This document shows, one piece after another, positions 24,767 to 33,086 of a DNA stretch of 35,945 bases. The notes beneath the pieces were generated by a model. It saw only the letters and a program-made list of their open reading frames with translations. It searched no databases and was not told the origin of the DNA. Position numbers and translations under genes: made by a program. Every line of letters starts with the position of its first letter. Positions within the stretch are counted from its first letter, which is position 1. The DNA comes from an uncultured Afifella sp. (GTDB taxonomy: Bacteria > Pseudomonadota > Alphaproteobacteria > Rhizobiales > Afifellaceae), in the NCBI GenBank assembly GCA_947259045.1, contig CAMYKZ010000034.1:1-35945 (forward strand), written 5' to 3'.

Positions 24767-24893
24767 GTCCTGTGCGCCATGATTAACATCACCTGTAAAC
24801 GAATGGTTACCATTCAGGCCTGAAATGTTCTTTTGTTAATATTTTTTTTCATTGAACGATGAAACAGGCATTTCTGGATTGTGGGAGTAACGT

Positions 24894-25283
24894 ATGAAGT
24901 CGCGTGATAATGCAGTTCGATTGAAGCGGTTTCAAATCGAAGACAAGGTCCGGCAAGTCGGACAGATTGAAACCATGATTGAGGAATTCAACCGGATGAT
25001 TGCCGATCTGGATCGTGAGATCGAATCGGAACACCGGCGTACGGGTATCGACGATCAGGCCCATTTTGCCTATTCGACATTTGCCCGCGCTGCAATTCAG
25101 CGCCGCGCCAACCTTGAAACATCGGTCGCAGACCTCAACAGCCAGCTGACAACCGCCAAGGCGGCGCTGGATCTGGCAGAGGCGGAACTGGCAAGAGACG
25201 AAGAGCGCATCGACCGTGATTCGGTAATGGATCGCCGTTCAAGCCCTGGCCGGCGTGCAACGGATCGGGGGGCCGCTCAATAG
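24894..25283 (+). CDS. FliJ-like coiled-coil protein encoded divergent from ctrA
   Basis: A 129-residue, highly charged, nearly all-helical protein. It starts with RDNAVRLKRFQIEDKVRQVGQIETMIEEF, and has a conserved AHFAYSTFARAAIQRRANLETSV segment in the middle. This matches the protein divergent from ctrA in many Hyphomicrobiales that is labelled flagellar export protein FliJ. Whether it acts in flagellar export is not proven, and no flagellar gene is in this window. The C-terminal 25 residues are Arg/Asp-rich. GGGAG lies six bases before the ATG. It converges on the sulfotransferase gene. Confidence 0.78.
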   Translation: MKSRDNAVRLKRFQIEDKVRQVGQIETMIEEFNRMIADLDREIESEHRRTGIDDQAHFAYSTFARAAIQRRANLETSVADLNSQLTTAKAALDLAEAELARDEERIDRDSVMDRRSSPGRRATDRGAAQ

Positions 25284-25293
25284 GGTTTTCGGC

Positions 25294-26055
25294 TCAGGGC
25301 GCCGTTTTGGCTGATTTTATGGCCGCCGTCTTGAGCCGCCGGTAAACCGGCAACACCTGGGTTTCGATCGCCTGCAAGCCGGGATCTGTCAGATCCGGCT
25401 GCGGGCGTGCTTTTGAAAAGCCTGTGGAGCGCGTCACCGAATCATACCAGTGCGCCGCCCAGACCCCGTCGGTATCGCGCCCGCCGGCCGGCCAGGACAA
25501 CATGGCCTCATCAAACTTTATCGACAATTCCCCGCAAAGCGCCTGAAGAATTCCGCGCGGGTCAGCAAGCAGATCGTCAGCATCCACAACAGGCGGCTCC
25601 ATGCCGGTCAGGCGGCAGGCCTGGTCGTACAATCCTTCCTGCTGCAGAAAGCCGATATCGGAGACGGTCACCGCATCGCGCTTGCGGGCGTATGAGGCCA
25701 GTACGCGGGCCGGGTGCCGAATCAGAAATACATTCCGGCATCCAGCCATCCAGTCACGCCCGATCTCGGGCAGCATATGGTGTGTCATATGTTTCTGGTA
25801 GATGAAGGCGGCACCGCCCGGTGCGGCCTGGTCAAGGGATTGCGCGACAATCCGCCAATCGGTCGGCTGATGCTGCAGGATCAGGTCGCGCATTGGATGG
25901 TCAATACCGCTCAGCGCGAGATAAGCGGCGTAGAAGGGCTCGTCGACAACGGCGCAATCGGCGCGGTTTTCAAACGCCCGCATCAGGGCTGTGGAAATAT
26001 TACGCGGCCCGGACCACATTGCGATCCGCAAGGGGGCAGGCGGAGTCTGGTTCAT
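25294..26055 (-). CDS. Sulfotransferase family protein
   Basis: A 253-residue protein of the P-loop sulfotransferase type, which uses PAPS as the sulfate donor. IAMWSGPRNISTALMRAFENR, near the N-terminus, is the PAPS 5'-phosphate loop in this subgroup, and VFLIRHPARVLASYARKRD is the 3'-phosphate-binding segment. DADDLLADPRGILQALCGELSI is the conserved C-terminal part. The acceptor molecule is unknown. The ATG at 26055 overlaps the stop codon of the upstream acetyltransferase gene as ATGA, so the two are translationally coupled; the 20 codons upstream in the same frame belong to the overlap and are not used. Confidence 0.85.
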   Translation of the reverse strand: MNQTPPAPLRIAMWSGPRNISTALMRAFENRADCAVVDEPFYAAYLALSGIDHPMRDLILQHQPTDWRIVAQSLDQAAPGGAAFIYQKHMTHHMLPEIGRDWMAGCRNVFLIRHPARVLASYARKRDAVTVSDIGFLQQEGLYDQACRLTGMEPPVVDADDLLADPRGILQALCGELSIKFDEAMLSWPAGGRDTDGVWAAHWYDSVTRSTGFSKARPQPDLTDPGLQAIETQVLPVYRRLKTAAIKSAKTAP

Positions 26056-26348
26056 CGCGACAGAACATCCCGGTATTCCGCGTGTTTGCGGAATTCCGAG
26101 GCCGCAAACGGACAAAGCGGCAGCACCTTGATGCCCTGATTGCGGGCATCGTCAACGGCCCGGCGAACCAGCATCTGCCCCAGTCCCAGCCCGCGCAGGG
26201 GATCCGGCACGTCGGTATGATCGATAATAATCAGATGATCTCCGGCCCGGGAAAATGTCAATTCCGCTTCATTGCCATTGACGGAAACGGAATATTTCCC
26301 ACCGGTGGCATGTTGCTGGCTGGCGATTTCGTGATCCTGTTCAGACAT
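26052..26348 (-). CDS. Small GNAT-type N-acetyltransferase (YjdJ-like)
   Basis: A 98-residue short acetyltransferase of the GNAT_YjdJ type. HTDVPDPLRGLGLGQMLVRRAVDDARNQG is the acetyl-CoA pyrophosphate-binding motif (R/Q-x-x-G-x-G/A), and KVLPLCPFAASEFRKHAEYRDVL is the usual C-terminus of this family. The substrate is unknown. The start at 26348 has GAAGG upstream; the longer frame is not needed. It shares a 4-base overlap with the sulfotransferase gene downstream. Confidence 0.88.
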   Translation of the reverse strand: MSEQDHEIASQQHATGGKYSVSVNGNEAELTFSRAGDHLIIIDHTDVPDPLRGLGLGQMLVRRAVDDARNQGIKVLPLCPFAASEFRKHAEYRDVLSR

Positions 26349-26485
26349 TGGCCGCCTTCGTTGGTAAAAATCCGCCCGACGGCATTCTCGACACAATCGC
26401 CGCTTCGTGGCAAGAGCAGCGACGCTTGGCGGCTTAGGACTTTCAGATCTGTCCTGATTCGTTGCAACAGGACAAATTTCAGATC

Positions 26486-26977
26486 ATGACGCGCACCCTG
26501 GTTCCCATCTTGCTGTTTATCGCCACATTCTCATTTGCGCTTGGGCTGGTGCTGCCGATCGCAATTTTCGAGCGGCTGTTTTTCCTGACCGAGCGGCCGT
26601 CGTTGCTGGAAATCATTGCCAGCCTGTGGACGGAGAGCGATTATTTCCTGGCATCTGTCATTGCATTGTTCTCCGTGGCATTTCCGGCCACCAAGCTGCT
26701 GGTACTGCATATGGCGGCGGCAGATGGCGCGCAACGGCATCTGGTCCACCGGGCGGGCGCACTATCGAAATGGTCGATGATGGATGTTCTGGTGGTGGCG
26801 CTGGCAGTTTTCGCCGCCAAGACGACGGGGCTGGCGAGTGCCGCCGCACAGCCCGGGATCTGGCTTTACGGTGCGGCTGCGCTGATATCAGCGATTATTG
26901 CAATAATTCTGAAACGAGAAGATCGGGTGGCCGGAACGGGTCAGCCCGATACCGGGGCAGGGGATCAGTCCCGGTAA
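26486..26977 (+). CDS. PqiA-like membrane protein
   Basis: A 163-residue membrane protein with four predicted spans. It resembles one half of the PqiA/YebS family: a first span (FIATFSFALGLVLP), then SLLEIIASLW, FPATKLLVLHM, and the HRAGALSKWSMMDVLVVAL segment that is diagnostic of PqiA domains. Full PqiA has two such halves plus zinc-ribbon Cys motifs; both are lacking here. PqiA acts with MCE proteins in lipid transport across the envelope, but no MCE gene is near. The ATG at 26486 fits the first span. Its 3' end overlaps the sciP 3' end by 13 bases. Confidence 0.82.
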   Translation: MTRTLVPILLFIATFSFALGLVLPIAIFERLFFLTERPSLLEIIASLWTESDYFLASVIALFSVAFPATKLLVLHMAAADGAQRHLVHRAGALSKWSMMDVLVVALAVFAAKTTGLASAAAQPGIWLYGAAALISAIIAIILKREDRVAGTGQPDTGAGDQSR

Positions 26978-27240
26978 GTCTGGATTTTTGTTGTCCGAAG
27001 CCCGGCCAGACCATGCTGGTCAATCGACATCTGCCAGGACAGGAATTCTTCGACCGTCAGCGTATACCGGTCACAAGCCTCTTCGAGGCTCAACAGACCG
27101 CCCCGGACGGCGGCGACCACCTCGGCCTTGCGCCGGATAACCCAACGCTTGGTGCTCGGTGCTGGCAAATCGGCAATTGTCAGCGGACTCCCGTCCGGTC
27201 CAATTACGTATTTGACGCGGGGACGAATATGATCGACCAT
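26965..27240 (-). CDS. sciP: SciP, inhibitor of CtrA-dependent transcription (DUF1153)
   Basis: A 91-residue DUF1153 protein. IGPDGSPLTIADLPAPSTKRWVIRRKAEVVAAVRGGLLSLEEACDRYTLTVEEFLSWQ is the full SciP signature: a short N-terminal region and a Trp-Arg-rich helix-turn-helix. In Caulobacter, SciP binds CtrA and blocks its transcription activity, and CtrA activates sciP in turn. No other DUF1153 protein is in the window. A CtrA-like box lies about 53 bases upstream. mnmA follows in the opposite direction, as in other Hyphomicrobiales. Confidence 0.94.
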   Translation of the reverse strand: MVDHIRPRVKYVIGPDGSPLTIADLPAPSTKRWVIRRKAEVVAAVRGGLLSLEEACDRYTLTVEEFLSWQMSIDQHGLAGLRTTKIQTYRD

Positions 27241-27292
27241 GGAATACTCTTACACAAACTCACTACTGATCTACCTTTGTACGCCTTGCCTC

Positions 27293-27307
27293 TTAAAATT
27301 CGACTAA
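27293..27307. promoter_or_regulatory. CtrA-like box upstream of sciP (one mismatch)
   Basis: TTAA at 27293-27296, seven bases, CTAA at 27304-27307; one base off the CtrA consensus. It lies 53 bases before the sciP ATG. CtrA activation of sciP is known from Caulobacter. Confidence 0.5.
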
Positions 27308-27479
27308 GCTTATAGATTGTTTTTCTTAAGGTTTCAGAGCGGTCAACAACACCGCGGAAAATGGGTAAACCTTGCAGCATCACCGATGTTGACTATATTG
27401 TCGAAATCGTGCTGCAAAAGGCTGAAATCCGGTGTTTCAGCGGAATATGATATATTAACAAACCGCCGGATAATGCGAT

Positions 27480-28637
27480 ATGAGCATGATGATCGACCTT
27501 GAACTTCCTGAACCGCGCAACGCCCAGCGCGTTGTTGTTGCCATGTCCGGCGGCGTCGATTCGTCCGTTGTGGCCGGTTTGGTGGCCCGCGCCGGCTATG
27601 ATGCGGTGGGGATGACGCTGCAGCTTTACGATCATGGCGCTGCCGTGCACCGCTCTGGCGCCTGCTGCGCCGGGCAGGATATTCATGATGCCAAGCGCGT
27701 CGCCGATGTGCTGGACATTCCGCATTATGTACTGAATTACGAGGCCCGCTTCCGCGAAGCCGTCATTGAGCCGTTTGCGGACAGTTATGCCGCCGGCGAA
27801 ACGCCGATTCCTTGCGTCGCCTGCAACCAGACCGTCAAGTTTGCTGATCTGCTTGAAACGGCCAAGCAGCTTGGCGCCGCCGCCATGGTGACGGGGCATT
27901 ATGTCCGCTCGCGCAGTGTCGGCGGCCACCGGGCCATGTTTCGGCCTGCGGACGGCGACCGCGATCAGAGCTATTTTCTCTATGCGACGACCCAGGACCA
28001 GCTGGATTTTCTGCGTTTCCCGCTTGGCGATCTGACCAAGGACGAAACCCGGGCGATCGCGCGCGACCTGGATCTGGCGATTGCCGACAAGCAGGACAGC
28101 CAGGATATCTGTTTTGTGCCCCAGGGACGCTACAGCGACATCGTCGAACGTCTGCGGCCGGGGGCGGCGGAGCCGGGCGATATCGTCCATATTGACGGCC
28201 AGGTGCTTGGCCGCCATGCCGGCGTGATCCATTATACGATCGGCCAGAGGAAAGGGCTCGGCATTTCGTCGGAGGCGCCGCTTTATGTCGTCGGGCTGGA
28301 TTCTGAGCGTGCGAAAGTGCTCGTCGGTCCGCGCGAGGCGCTCCTGGAGCACCGAATTGCCTTGCGCGATTTCAACTGGATCGGAGCGCCGCTCGACAGT
28401 CTGGGCGCCGGGGGCCTTTTGGTCTGGGCCCGCGTGCGCTCAACCCGTCCGCCGGTTCCAGCGCAATTGTTCTGGTCCGATGAGGGCGTCCACGTCATCC
28501 TGCATGACGGTGAAATGGGCGTCGCTCCGGGCCAGGCCTGTGTGCTTTATGCAGACGACACGCCGGACGCTCAGGTGCTGGGCGGCGGCACGATCACCGC
28601 AAAAAGCGCAGCCAGCGGCCATGCGGATGCTGCGTGA
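27480..28637 (+). CDS. mnmA: tRNA 2-thiouridine(34) synthase MnmA
   Basis: Adds sulfur to U34 of the tRNAs for Lys, Glu and Gln. The 385-residue protein has the PP-loop SGGVDSS (residues 23-29), the catalytic Cys115 in [11 protein letters not shown], and the second catalytic Cys211 in [19 protein letters not shown] and the C-terminal GQRKGLGIS segment are also in place. An extra Cys pair (ACC, about 61-63) is often seen in alphaproteobacterial forms. The start at 27480 is weakly supported by a ribosome site; an ATG two codons on is possible. The sciP-mnmA pairing is common in this order. Confidence 0.96.
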   Translation: MSMMIDLELPEPRNAQRVVVAMSGGVDSSVVAGLVARAGYDAVGMTLQLYDHGAAVHRSGACCAGQDIHDAKRVADVLDIPHYVLNYEARFREAVIEPFADSYAAGETPIPCVACNQTVKFADLLETAKQLGAAAMVTGHYVRSRSVGGHRAMFRPADGDRDQSYFLYATTQDQLDFLRFPLGDLTKDETRAIARDLDLAIADKQDSQDICFVPQGRYSDIVERLRPGAAEPGDIVHIDGQVLGRHAGVIHYTIGQRKGLGISSEAPLYVVGLDSERAKVLVGPREALLEHRIALRDFNWIGAPLDSLGAGGLLVWARVRSTRPPVPAQLFWSDEGVHVILHDGEMGVAPGQACVLYADDTPDAQVLGGGTITAKSAASGHADAA

Positions 28638-28652
28638 GCGGCCGGTCCGCAA

Positions 28653-29408
28653 TCAATAAGTCGCCCGGCCGCCGGACAGGTCAAACGTCGCACCGGTGGT
28701 GAAACTGTTGTCCTCCGACACCAGCCAGGCGACCATTGCGGCCACTTCGGCGGTTTCCAGAAACCGGCCGCGGGGGATTTTCGACAGCATATAATCGATA
28801 TGCTCCTGGGTGATCTGGTCAAAAATCCGCGTGCGGGCGGCTGCAGGCGTAATGCAATTGACGGCAATGTCTTCGCTCGCCAGTTCCTTGCCAAGCGATT
28901 TGGTCAGGGCAATCACGGCGGCCTTGGAAACCGAATAGGCCGAGGCGTTGGGATTGCCTTCCTTGCCGGCGACGGAAGCGACAAAGACGATGCGGCCATA
29001 TCCGGCCTTGCGCATCAGCGGCACGACGGAACGGGCGCAGTGATAGGTACCGTCGACATTGATCGCCTGGACGCGGCGCCAGTCTTCGATCGGATAATCC
29101 CATAATGTCGCAATCGGCCCGGCTATACCGGCGCTGTTGACCAGAATGTCGACCGTGCCGGTTGCCTCGGCCGCACGTTGTGCTGCGGTCTCGACGGCAT
29201 CGGGATCGGTGACGTCGAGCTGCTGCGCTGTCGTGCCGGCGCCGATTTCCGCGGCCGTCTTTTCCGCCAGTGCACCGTCCTGGTCCCAGATGATGCACTT
29301 GGCGCCGCTTTCCGTCAGCCGTTCAACAACCGCCCGGCCGATGCCCTGGGCGCCGCCGGTGACGATTGCGGTGCGGTTGTTCAGATCGATCTGGTTTCTG
29401 GCCATCAT
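28653..29408 (-). CDS. SDR family oxidoreductase
   Basis: A 251-residue classical short-chain dehydrogenase. TGGAQGIG (17-24) is the cofactor-binding loop, NSAG (91-94) the structural motif, and Ser145, Tyr158 and Lys162 the catalytic triad, with Asn117 as the fourth residue. Asp42 at the end of strand 2 favours NAD over NADP. The C-terminus, FDLSGGRATY, is typical of sugar and sugar-acid dehydrogenases, but the substrate cannot be read. The gene is 21 bases after the hydroxyacid dehydrogenase in the same transcript and divergent from a sugar transporter. The alternative ATG at 29405 removes one residue. Confidence 0.9.
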   Translation of the reverse strand: MMARNQIDLNNRTAIVTGGAQGIGRAVVERLTESGAKCIIWDQDGALAEKTAAEIGAGTTAQQLDVTDPDAVETAAQRAAEATGTVDILVNSAGIAGPIATLWDYPIEDWRRVQAINVDGTYHCARSVVPLMRKAGYGRIVFVASVAGKEGNPNASAYSVSKAAVIALTKSLGKELASEDIAVNCITPAAARTRIFDQITQEHIDYMLSKIPRGRFLETAEVAAMVAWLVSEDNSFTTGATFDLSGGRATY

Positions 29409-29429
29409 GTCTATCCCAAGGTTGGTCGT

Positions 29430-30371
29430 TTATCCGAGCGGCGTCAGCGCCGGCTTGCCGGCAAAGTGAGCCGCCAGATTGTCAATCACAAGATCGCCCA
29501 TGGCGCGGCGGGTCCGCACCGTGCCGCTGCCCTGATGCGGCTGCAGCACGACATTGTCCATGGCAAGCAAGGCATCGGGAACCTGCGGCTCGTTGGCAAA
29601 CACGTCGAGGCCGGCATAGCCGAGCCGGCCCTCAATGAGGGCCGCGACGAGGGCGTCTTCATCGACGACCGACCCGCGTGAGACATTGATCAGATGGCCT
29701 TTGGGCCCAAGCGCGTCCATCACCTCGCGATTGATCAGATGATGAGTGGCGGCGCCGCCCGGCGTTATAACGATCAGCGCCAGGCTGTCGCGCGCCATGT
29801 CGACGATATTGCCGTAATAGCGATAGGGCAGGTTGGTCCGTTCGCTGCGCGCATGGTAGGCGACATTGCAATGAAAGACGCCAAGCTTTTGTGCAATTGC
29901 CTGGCCGATCCGGCCAATGCCGACAATGCCGATCTGCTCGTCGGCTATCGCCTGGGTCAGCGGCGGATCGCCTTCTTTCGGCCAGCGGCCGGCACGGACG
30001 AACTTGTCATAGGCAACCAGATTGCGGGTGGACGCCAGCAGCAGCATCAGCGCCGTATTGGCGACATCGTCGTTCAGTACATCCGGCGTATTGGTGACAA
30101 TGATGCCTTTCGATGCCGCATGGGGCAGGTTGATTGCGTCGACGCCGACCCCATAACAGGAGATGATCTCCAGATTTGCGCAGGCGTCCATCATGGCCGG
30201 GTCGGCGCCGAGATGACCGCTGGTCGCGATACCGCGGATACTCTCTCCGACCTCGTTCAGAAACTTTGTACGATCATCGGCTTCATAAAGTTTGTGTGTG
30301 GTATAGGCCGCTTCCAGGGCTTCCATCACATGCGGCATCATTTTGCCGACAATCAATACGTCCGGTTTCAT
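29430..30371 (-). CDS. D-isomer-specific 2-hydroxyacid dehydrogenase
   Basis: A 313-residue NAD(P)-dependent 2-hydroxyacid dehydrogenase that interconverts 2-hydroxy and 2-keto acids. GIGRIG (151-156) is the dinucleotide loop. The catalytic triad is Arg232 (NVSRGSVVDE), Glu261 (FANEPQV) and His279 (VLQPHQGSG). The whole resembles the glyoxylate/hydroxypyruvate reductase subgroup. With the SDR gene it forms a two-gene unit that starts at the divergent promoter region 30372-30586. It fits a last step of sugar-acid breakdown, such as reducing a short keto-acid fragment; that is inferred from its neighbours. Confidence 0.92.
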   Translation of the reverse strand: MKPDVLIVGKMMPHVMEALEAAYTTHKLYEADDRTKFLNEVGESIRGIATSGHLGADPAMMDACANLEIISCYGVGVDAINLPHAASKGIIVTNTPDVLNDDVANTALMLLLASTRNLVAYDKFVRAGRWPKEGDPPLTQAIADEQIGIVGIGRIGQAIAQKLGVFHCNVAYHARSERTNLPYRYYGNIVDMARDSLALIVITPGGAATHHLINREVMDALGPKGHLINVSRGSVVDEDALVAALIEGRLGYAGLDVFANEPQVPDALLAMDNVVLQPHQGSGTVRTRRAMGDLVIDNLAAHFAGKPALTPLG

Positions 30372-30523
30372 GGTATCTCCCCCTGTGGCCAGTCGAGCCG
30401 GCCGGCATTCATTTCACAATTCATACCATTGCTTGCGGCACTGACAAGCGCAACCGGCAGGAATCCCTGTCGATTTAACGTATACATTCTTTTTCTGGAC
30501 GGCGCGGCAATTTCCGTTCTATG

Positions 30524-30536
30524 TTCCCTGAGGGAA
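30524..30536. promoter_or_regulatory. Palindrome upstream of the ABC operon, possible operator
   Basis: TTCCCT-G-AGGGAA, perfect arms of six bases, lies 51-63 bases before the ATG of the ATPase gene and just after a weak promoter-like pair (CTGGAC, 17 bases, TCTATG). No regulator gene is in the window, so the binder is unknown. Confidence 0.35.
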
Positions 30537-30586
30537 GATGAAATAAAGCGCCCGGCCCAGCCGGAAGTGTTCATCAGGGAGGAAAT

Positions 30587-31657
30587 ATGGCGTCTGTGGA
30601 AATCCGCGACGTGCGTAAGGCCTTCGGTCCGGTTGAAGTGATTCACGGGGTCGATATTGATATTCAGGATGGCGAGTTTGTCATTCTGGTCGGGCCTTCA
30701 GGCTGTGGCAAGTCTACTCTTCTGCGAATGATCGCCGGTCTTGAGCGAATTACCGGCGGACAAATCATCATCGGCGACAAGGTCGTCAACCAGGTGCCGC
30801 CCAAAGAACGCGATATTGCCATGGTATTCCAGAATTATGCGCTCTATCCGCATATGACGGTTGCTGCCAATATGGGATTTTCCCTCAAACTCAGGGGCGA
30901 TGCCTCTCCCCACATCAACGAGCGCGTGGCGGAAGCCGCCGAAATTCTCGGCCTGACGCCGCTTCTGGGTCGCTTCCCCAGGCAATTGTCCGGTGGTCAG
31001 CGCCAGCGGGTGGCGATGGGCCGGGCGATCGTCCGCGAACCGCAGGTCTATCTGTTCGACGAGCCGCTCTCCAACCTCGATGCCAAGCTCCGGGTTGCCA
31101 TGCGCACGGAGATCAAGGCGCTGCACCAGCGTCTCGGCACCACGACGATCTATGTGACGCACGACCAGATCGAGGCCATGACAATGGCAGACAAGATCGT
31201 CGTCATGCACGACGGGATTGTCGAACAGATCGGCGCGCCGCTTGAGCTTTACGACAATCCGGCCAATGTGTTCGTTGCCGGTTTCATCGGCTCGCCGGCA
31301 ATGAATTTCCTCAGAGGCAATATCCGCACAAACGGCAGCGCACCCAGCGTTGAAACGGACTCCGGCGTTTCACTGCCGCTGGCCGGAGCACCGGACGCCA
31401 GCGAAGGCATGCCGGTGGTTTACGGTATCCGGCCGGAACATTTCACACTTGCCGATGACGGTGCGGAAGCCATCGTTTCGGTTGTCGAGCCGACCGGGTC
31501 GGAGATCCAGATTTTCGCCGAGATGGACAGGCAGCCGATTGTTGCCGTGTTCCGCGAGCGGCATGATTTCAAGCCCGGACAGACGATCCGGCTGAAACCC
31601 GACGTCGGGTTGGTGCATCTTTTCGACGGAGGGACGGAAAACGGGCGGCACCTGTAA
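30587..31657 (+). CDS. ABC transporter ATP-binding protein, MalK/UgpC type
   Basis: A 356-residue ATPase that powers a carbohydrate importer. Walker A GPSGCGKST (36-44), Q-loop FQNYALYPHM (81-90), signature LSGGQ (134-138), Walker B YLFDEP with Glu159, and switch His192 (VTHDQ) are all intact. The C-terminal 110 residues form the TOBE/MalK-type regulatory domain (VYGIRPEHF), which marks the CUT1 sugar family. A strong GGGAGG site precedes the ATG. It is the first gene of an operon with the binding protein, two permeases and an enolase-superfamily enzyme. Confidence 0.96.
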   Translation: MASVEIRDVRKAFGPVEVIHGVDIDIQDGEFVILVGPSGCGKSTLLRMIAGLERITGGQIIIGDKVVNQVPPKERDIAMVFQNYALYPHMTVAANMGFSLKLRGDASPHINERVAEAAEILGLTPLLGRFPRQLSGGQRQRVAMGRAIVREPQVYLFDEPLSNLDAKLRVAMRTEIKALHQRLGTTTIYVTHDQIEAMTMADKIVVMHDGIVEQIGAPLELYDNPANVFVAGFIGSPAMNFLRGNIRTNGSAPSVETDSGVSLPLAGAPDASEGMPVVYGIRPEHFTLADDGAEAIVSVVEPTGSEIQIFAEMDRQPIVAVFRERHDFKPGQTIRLKPDVGLVHLFDGGTENGRHL

Positions 31658-31704
31658 AAAAGACCGCCTGCGACGGAACTGTAAACAGAAACTGGAGGAA
31701 ACAG

Positions 31705-33021
31705 ATGAGTAAATTCAGCAGACGTTCGATTTTGCAGGGCACGACAGCCCTGGCGGGGGGCGCAGCCCTTGCCGGCACCGACGTGGCCGGCTGGGCAAAG
31801 GCCTGGGCGCAGAACACCATGTTCCAGCCGGAAGACGGCGCCAAACTGCAGATCCTGCGCTGGAAGCGCTTTATTCAGTCGGAAGAAGACACGTTCATGG
31901 AGCTGATGGCCGCGTTCACCCAGGCAACCGGCGTCGAAATCGAAGTGTTGAACGAATCCATGGACGACGTGCAGCCGAAGGCCTCTGTTGCGGCCAATGT
32001 CGGTTCCGGCCCGGATATCGTCTGGGGTCTGTTCTCGCTGCCTCACCTGTTTACCGATAAATGCCTCGACCTGACCGACCTTGCCGACAGTCTCGGCGAG
32101 AAACACGGTGGCTGGATTCCGGCGGCCGAAAAATACGGCAAATCCGGCGACACCTGGATCGGCCTTCCGATCTGCTTTGGCGGCAACTACATCAATTACC
32201 GCATTTCCGACTGCACCGAAGCCGGCTTCTCCGATGGCGTGCCGGAAGACAATGCCGGTTTCCTGGAACTCTGCAAGGCACTGAACGGGATCGGCAAGCC
32301 GGCCGGCATGGCGCTCGGACACGCCACGGGCGACGGCAATGCCTGGACCCATTGGGCGCTGTGGAGCCACGGCGCGGCCATGGTGGACGAGAATGACAAG
32401 GTCATCCTCGACAGCCCGGAAGCGGTTGCCGCGTGTGATTATGTCAAGGCGCTGAACGACAGCTGGATCCCCGGCACGGCGTCGTGGAACGACGGATCGA
32501 ACAACAAGGCGTTCCTGGCCGGCGAAGTCAGCCTGACCAATAACGGCATCTCGATCTATCAGAAGGCGATCGACGACGGTCTCGACATCAAGGACGACAT
32601 GGATCACGCTTTTTATCCGATCGGTCCTGCCGGCATTCCGACGGAACTGCATATCTCCTGGACCATGCTGGCGTTCAAATATTCGAAATATCCGATGGCC
32701 TGCAAGGCGCTGATGGATTTCCTGCTGGAGAAGGAGCAGTACGACAAGTGGCTGGAGGGCGCGAAAGCCTATCTGACCCATCCGCTCAATGCCTACGACA
32801 ATGCGCCGATCTGGACGTCGGATCCGAAGCGGACGATCTTCCGCGATTGCGGCAAACGGACACTTGTTGCCGGCCACCGCGGTTCGGTCGGCGAGAGGGC
32901 GGCGGCCGCGATCGCCGAATTCATTGTCGTCGACATGTTCGCCAATGTGACGACCGGGCAGATGTCGTCCGCCGATTCGGTCAAGGACGCGGCCCGCAAG
33001 GCGGAACGCATCTACCGCTAG
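31705..33021 (+). CDS. ABC transporter sugar-binding protein (Tat-exported, family 1)
   Basis: A 438-residue periplasmic binding protein. SKFSRRSILQG at the start is a twin-arginine signal, and a cut is likely after AWA near residue 35, so it is exported folded. The mature part has the family 1 (MalE/UgpB-like) layout: ILRWKRFI near the start, PDIVWGLFSLPHLF, TWIGLPICFGGNYINYR in the hinge region, and ALMDFLLEKEQYDKW near the C-terminus. The ligand is unknown; it is probably a sugar or sugar acid. GGAGGAAAC precedes the ATG. A strong hairpin with a short T run follows the stop and would keep the permease level below that of this protein. Confidence 0.92.
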   Translation: MSKFSRRSILQGTTALAGGAALAGTDVAGWAKAWAQNTMFQPEDGAKLQILRWKRFIQSEEDTFMELMAAFTQATGVEIEVLNESMDDVQPKASVAANVGSGPDIVWGLFSLPHLFTDKCLDLTDLADSLGEKHGGWIPAAEKYGKSGDTWIGLPICFGGNYINYRISDCTEAGFSDGVPEDNAGFLELCKALNGIGKPAGMALGHATGDGNAWTHWALWSHGAAMVDENDKVILDSPEAVAACDYVKALNDSWIPGTASWNDGSNNKAFLAGEVSLTNNGISIYQKAIDDGLDIKDDMDHAFYPIGPAGIPTELHISWTMLAFKYSKYPMACKALMDFLLEKEQYDKWLEGAKAYLTHPLNAYDNAPIWTSDPKRTIFRDCGKRTLVAGHRGSVGERAAAAIAEFIVVDMFANVTTGQMSSADSVKDAARKAERIYR

Positions 33022-33032
33022 AATTTTGAACC

Positions 33033-33061
33033 GGCCTGCCGCGTTCTGCGGCAGGCCTTTT
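33033..33061 (+). terminator. Intra-operon terminator after the sugar-binding protein gene
   Basis: GGCCTGCCGC at 33033-33042 pairs perfectly with GCGGCAGGCC at 33048-33057, a ten-pair stem with a five-base loop, followed by TTTT. It stands inside the operon, 29 bases before the permease start, so it probably ends part of the transcripts. Confidence 0.8.
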
Positions 33062-33086
33062 GACCCGGATGGGAGGAAGGCGGACC

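Larger units (their letters stand above)
24476..24893. other. ctrA upstream control region (418 bases, divergent)
   Basis: An AT-rich gap between ctrA and the FliJ-like gene. It holds GTTAACCAA (minus strand, at 24572-24580), three GANTC sites (24581, 24587, 24644), a CtrA-like box (24752-24766) and two overlapping palindromes (24801-24824). The long T tracts near 24830-24850 may bend DNA. No gene is supported within it. Confidence 0.7.
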
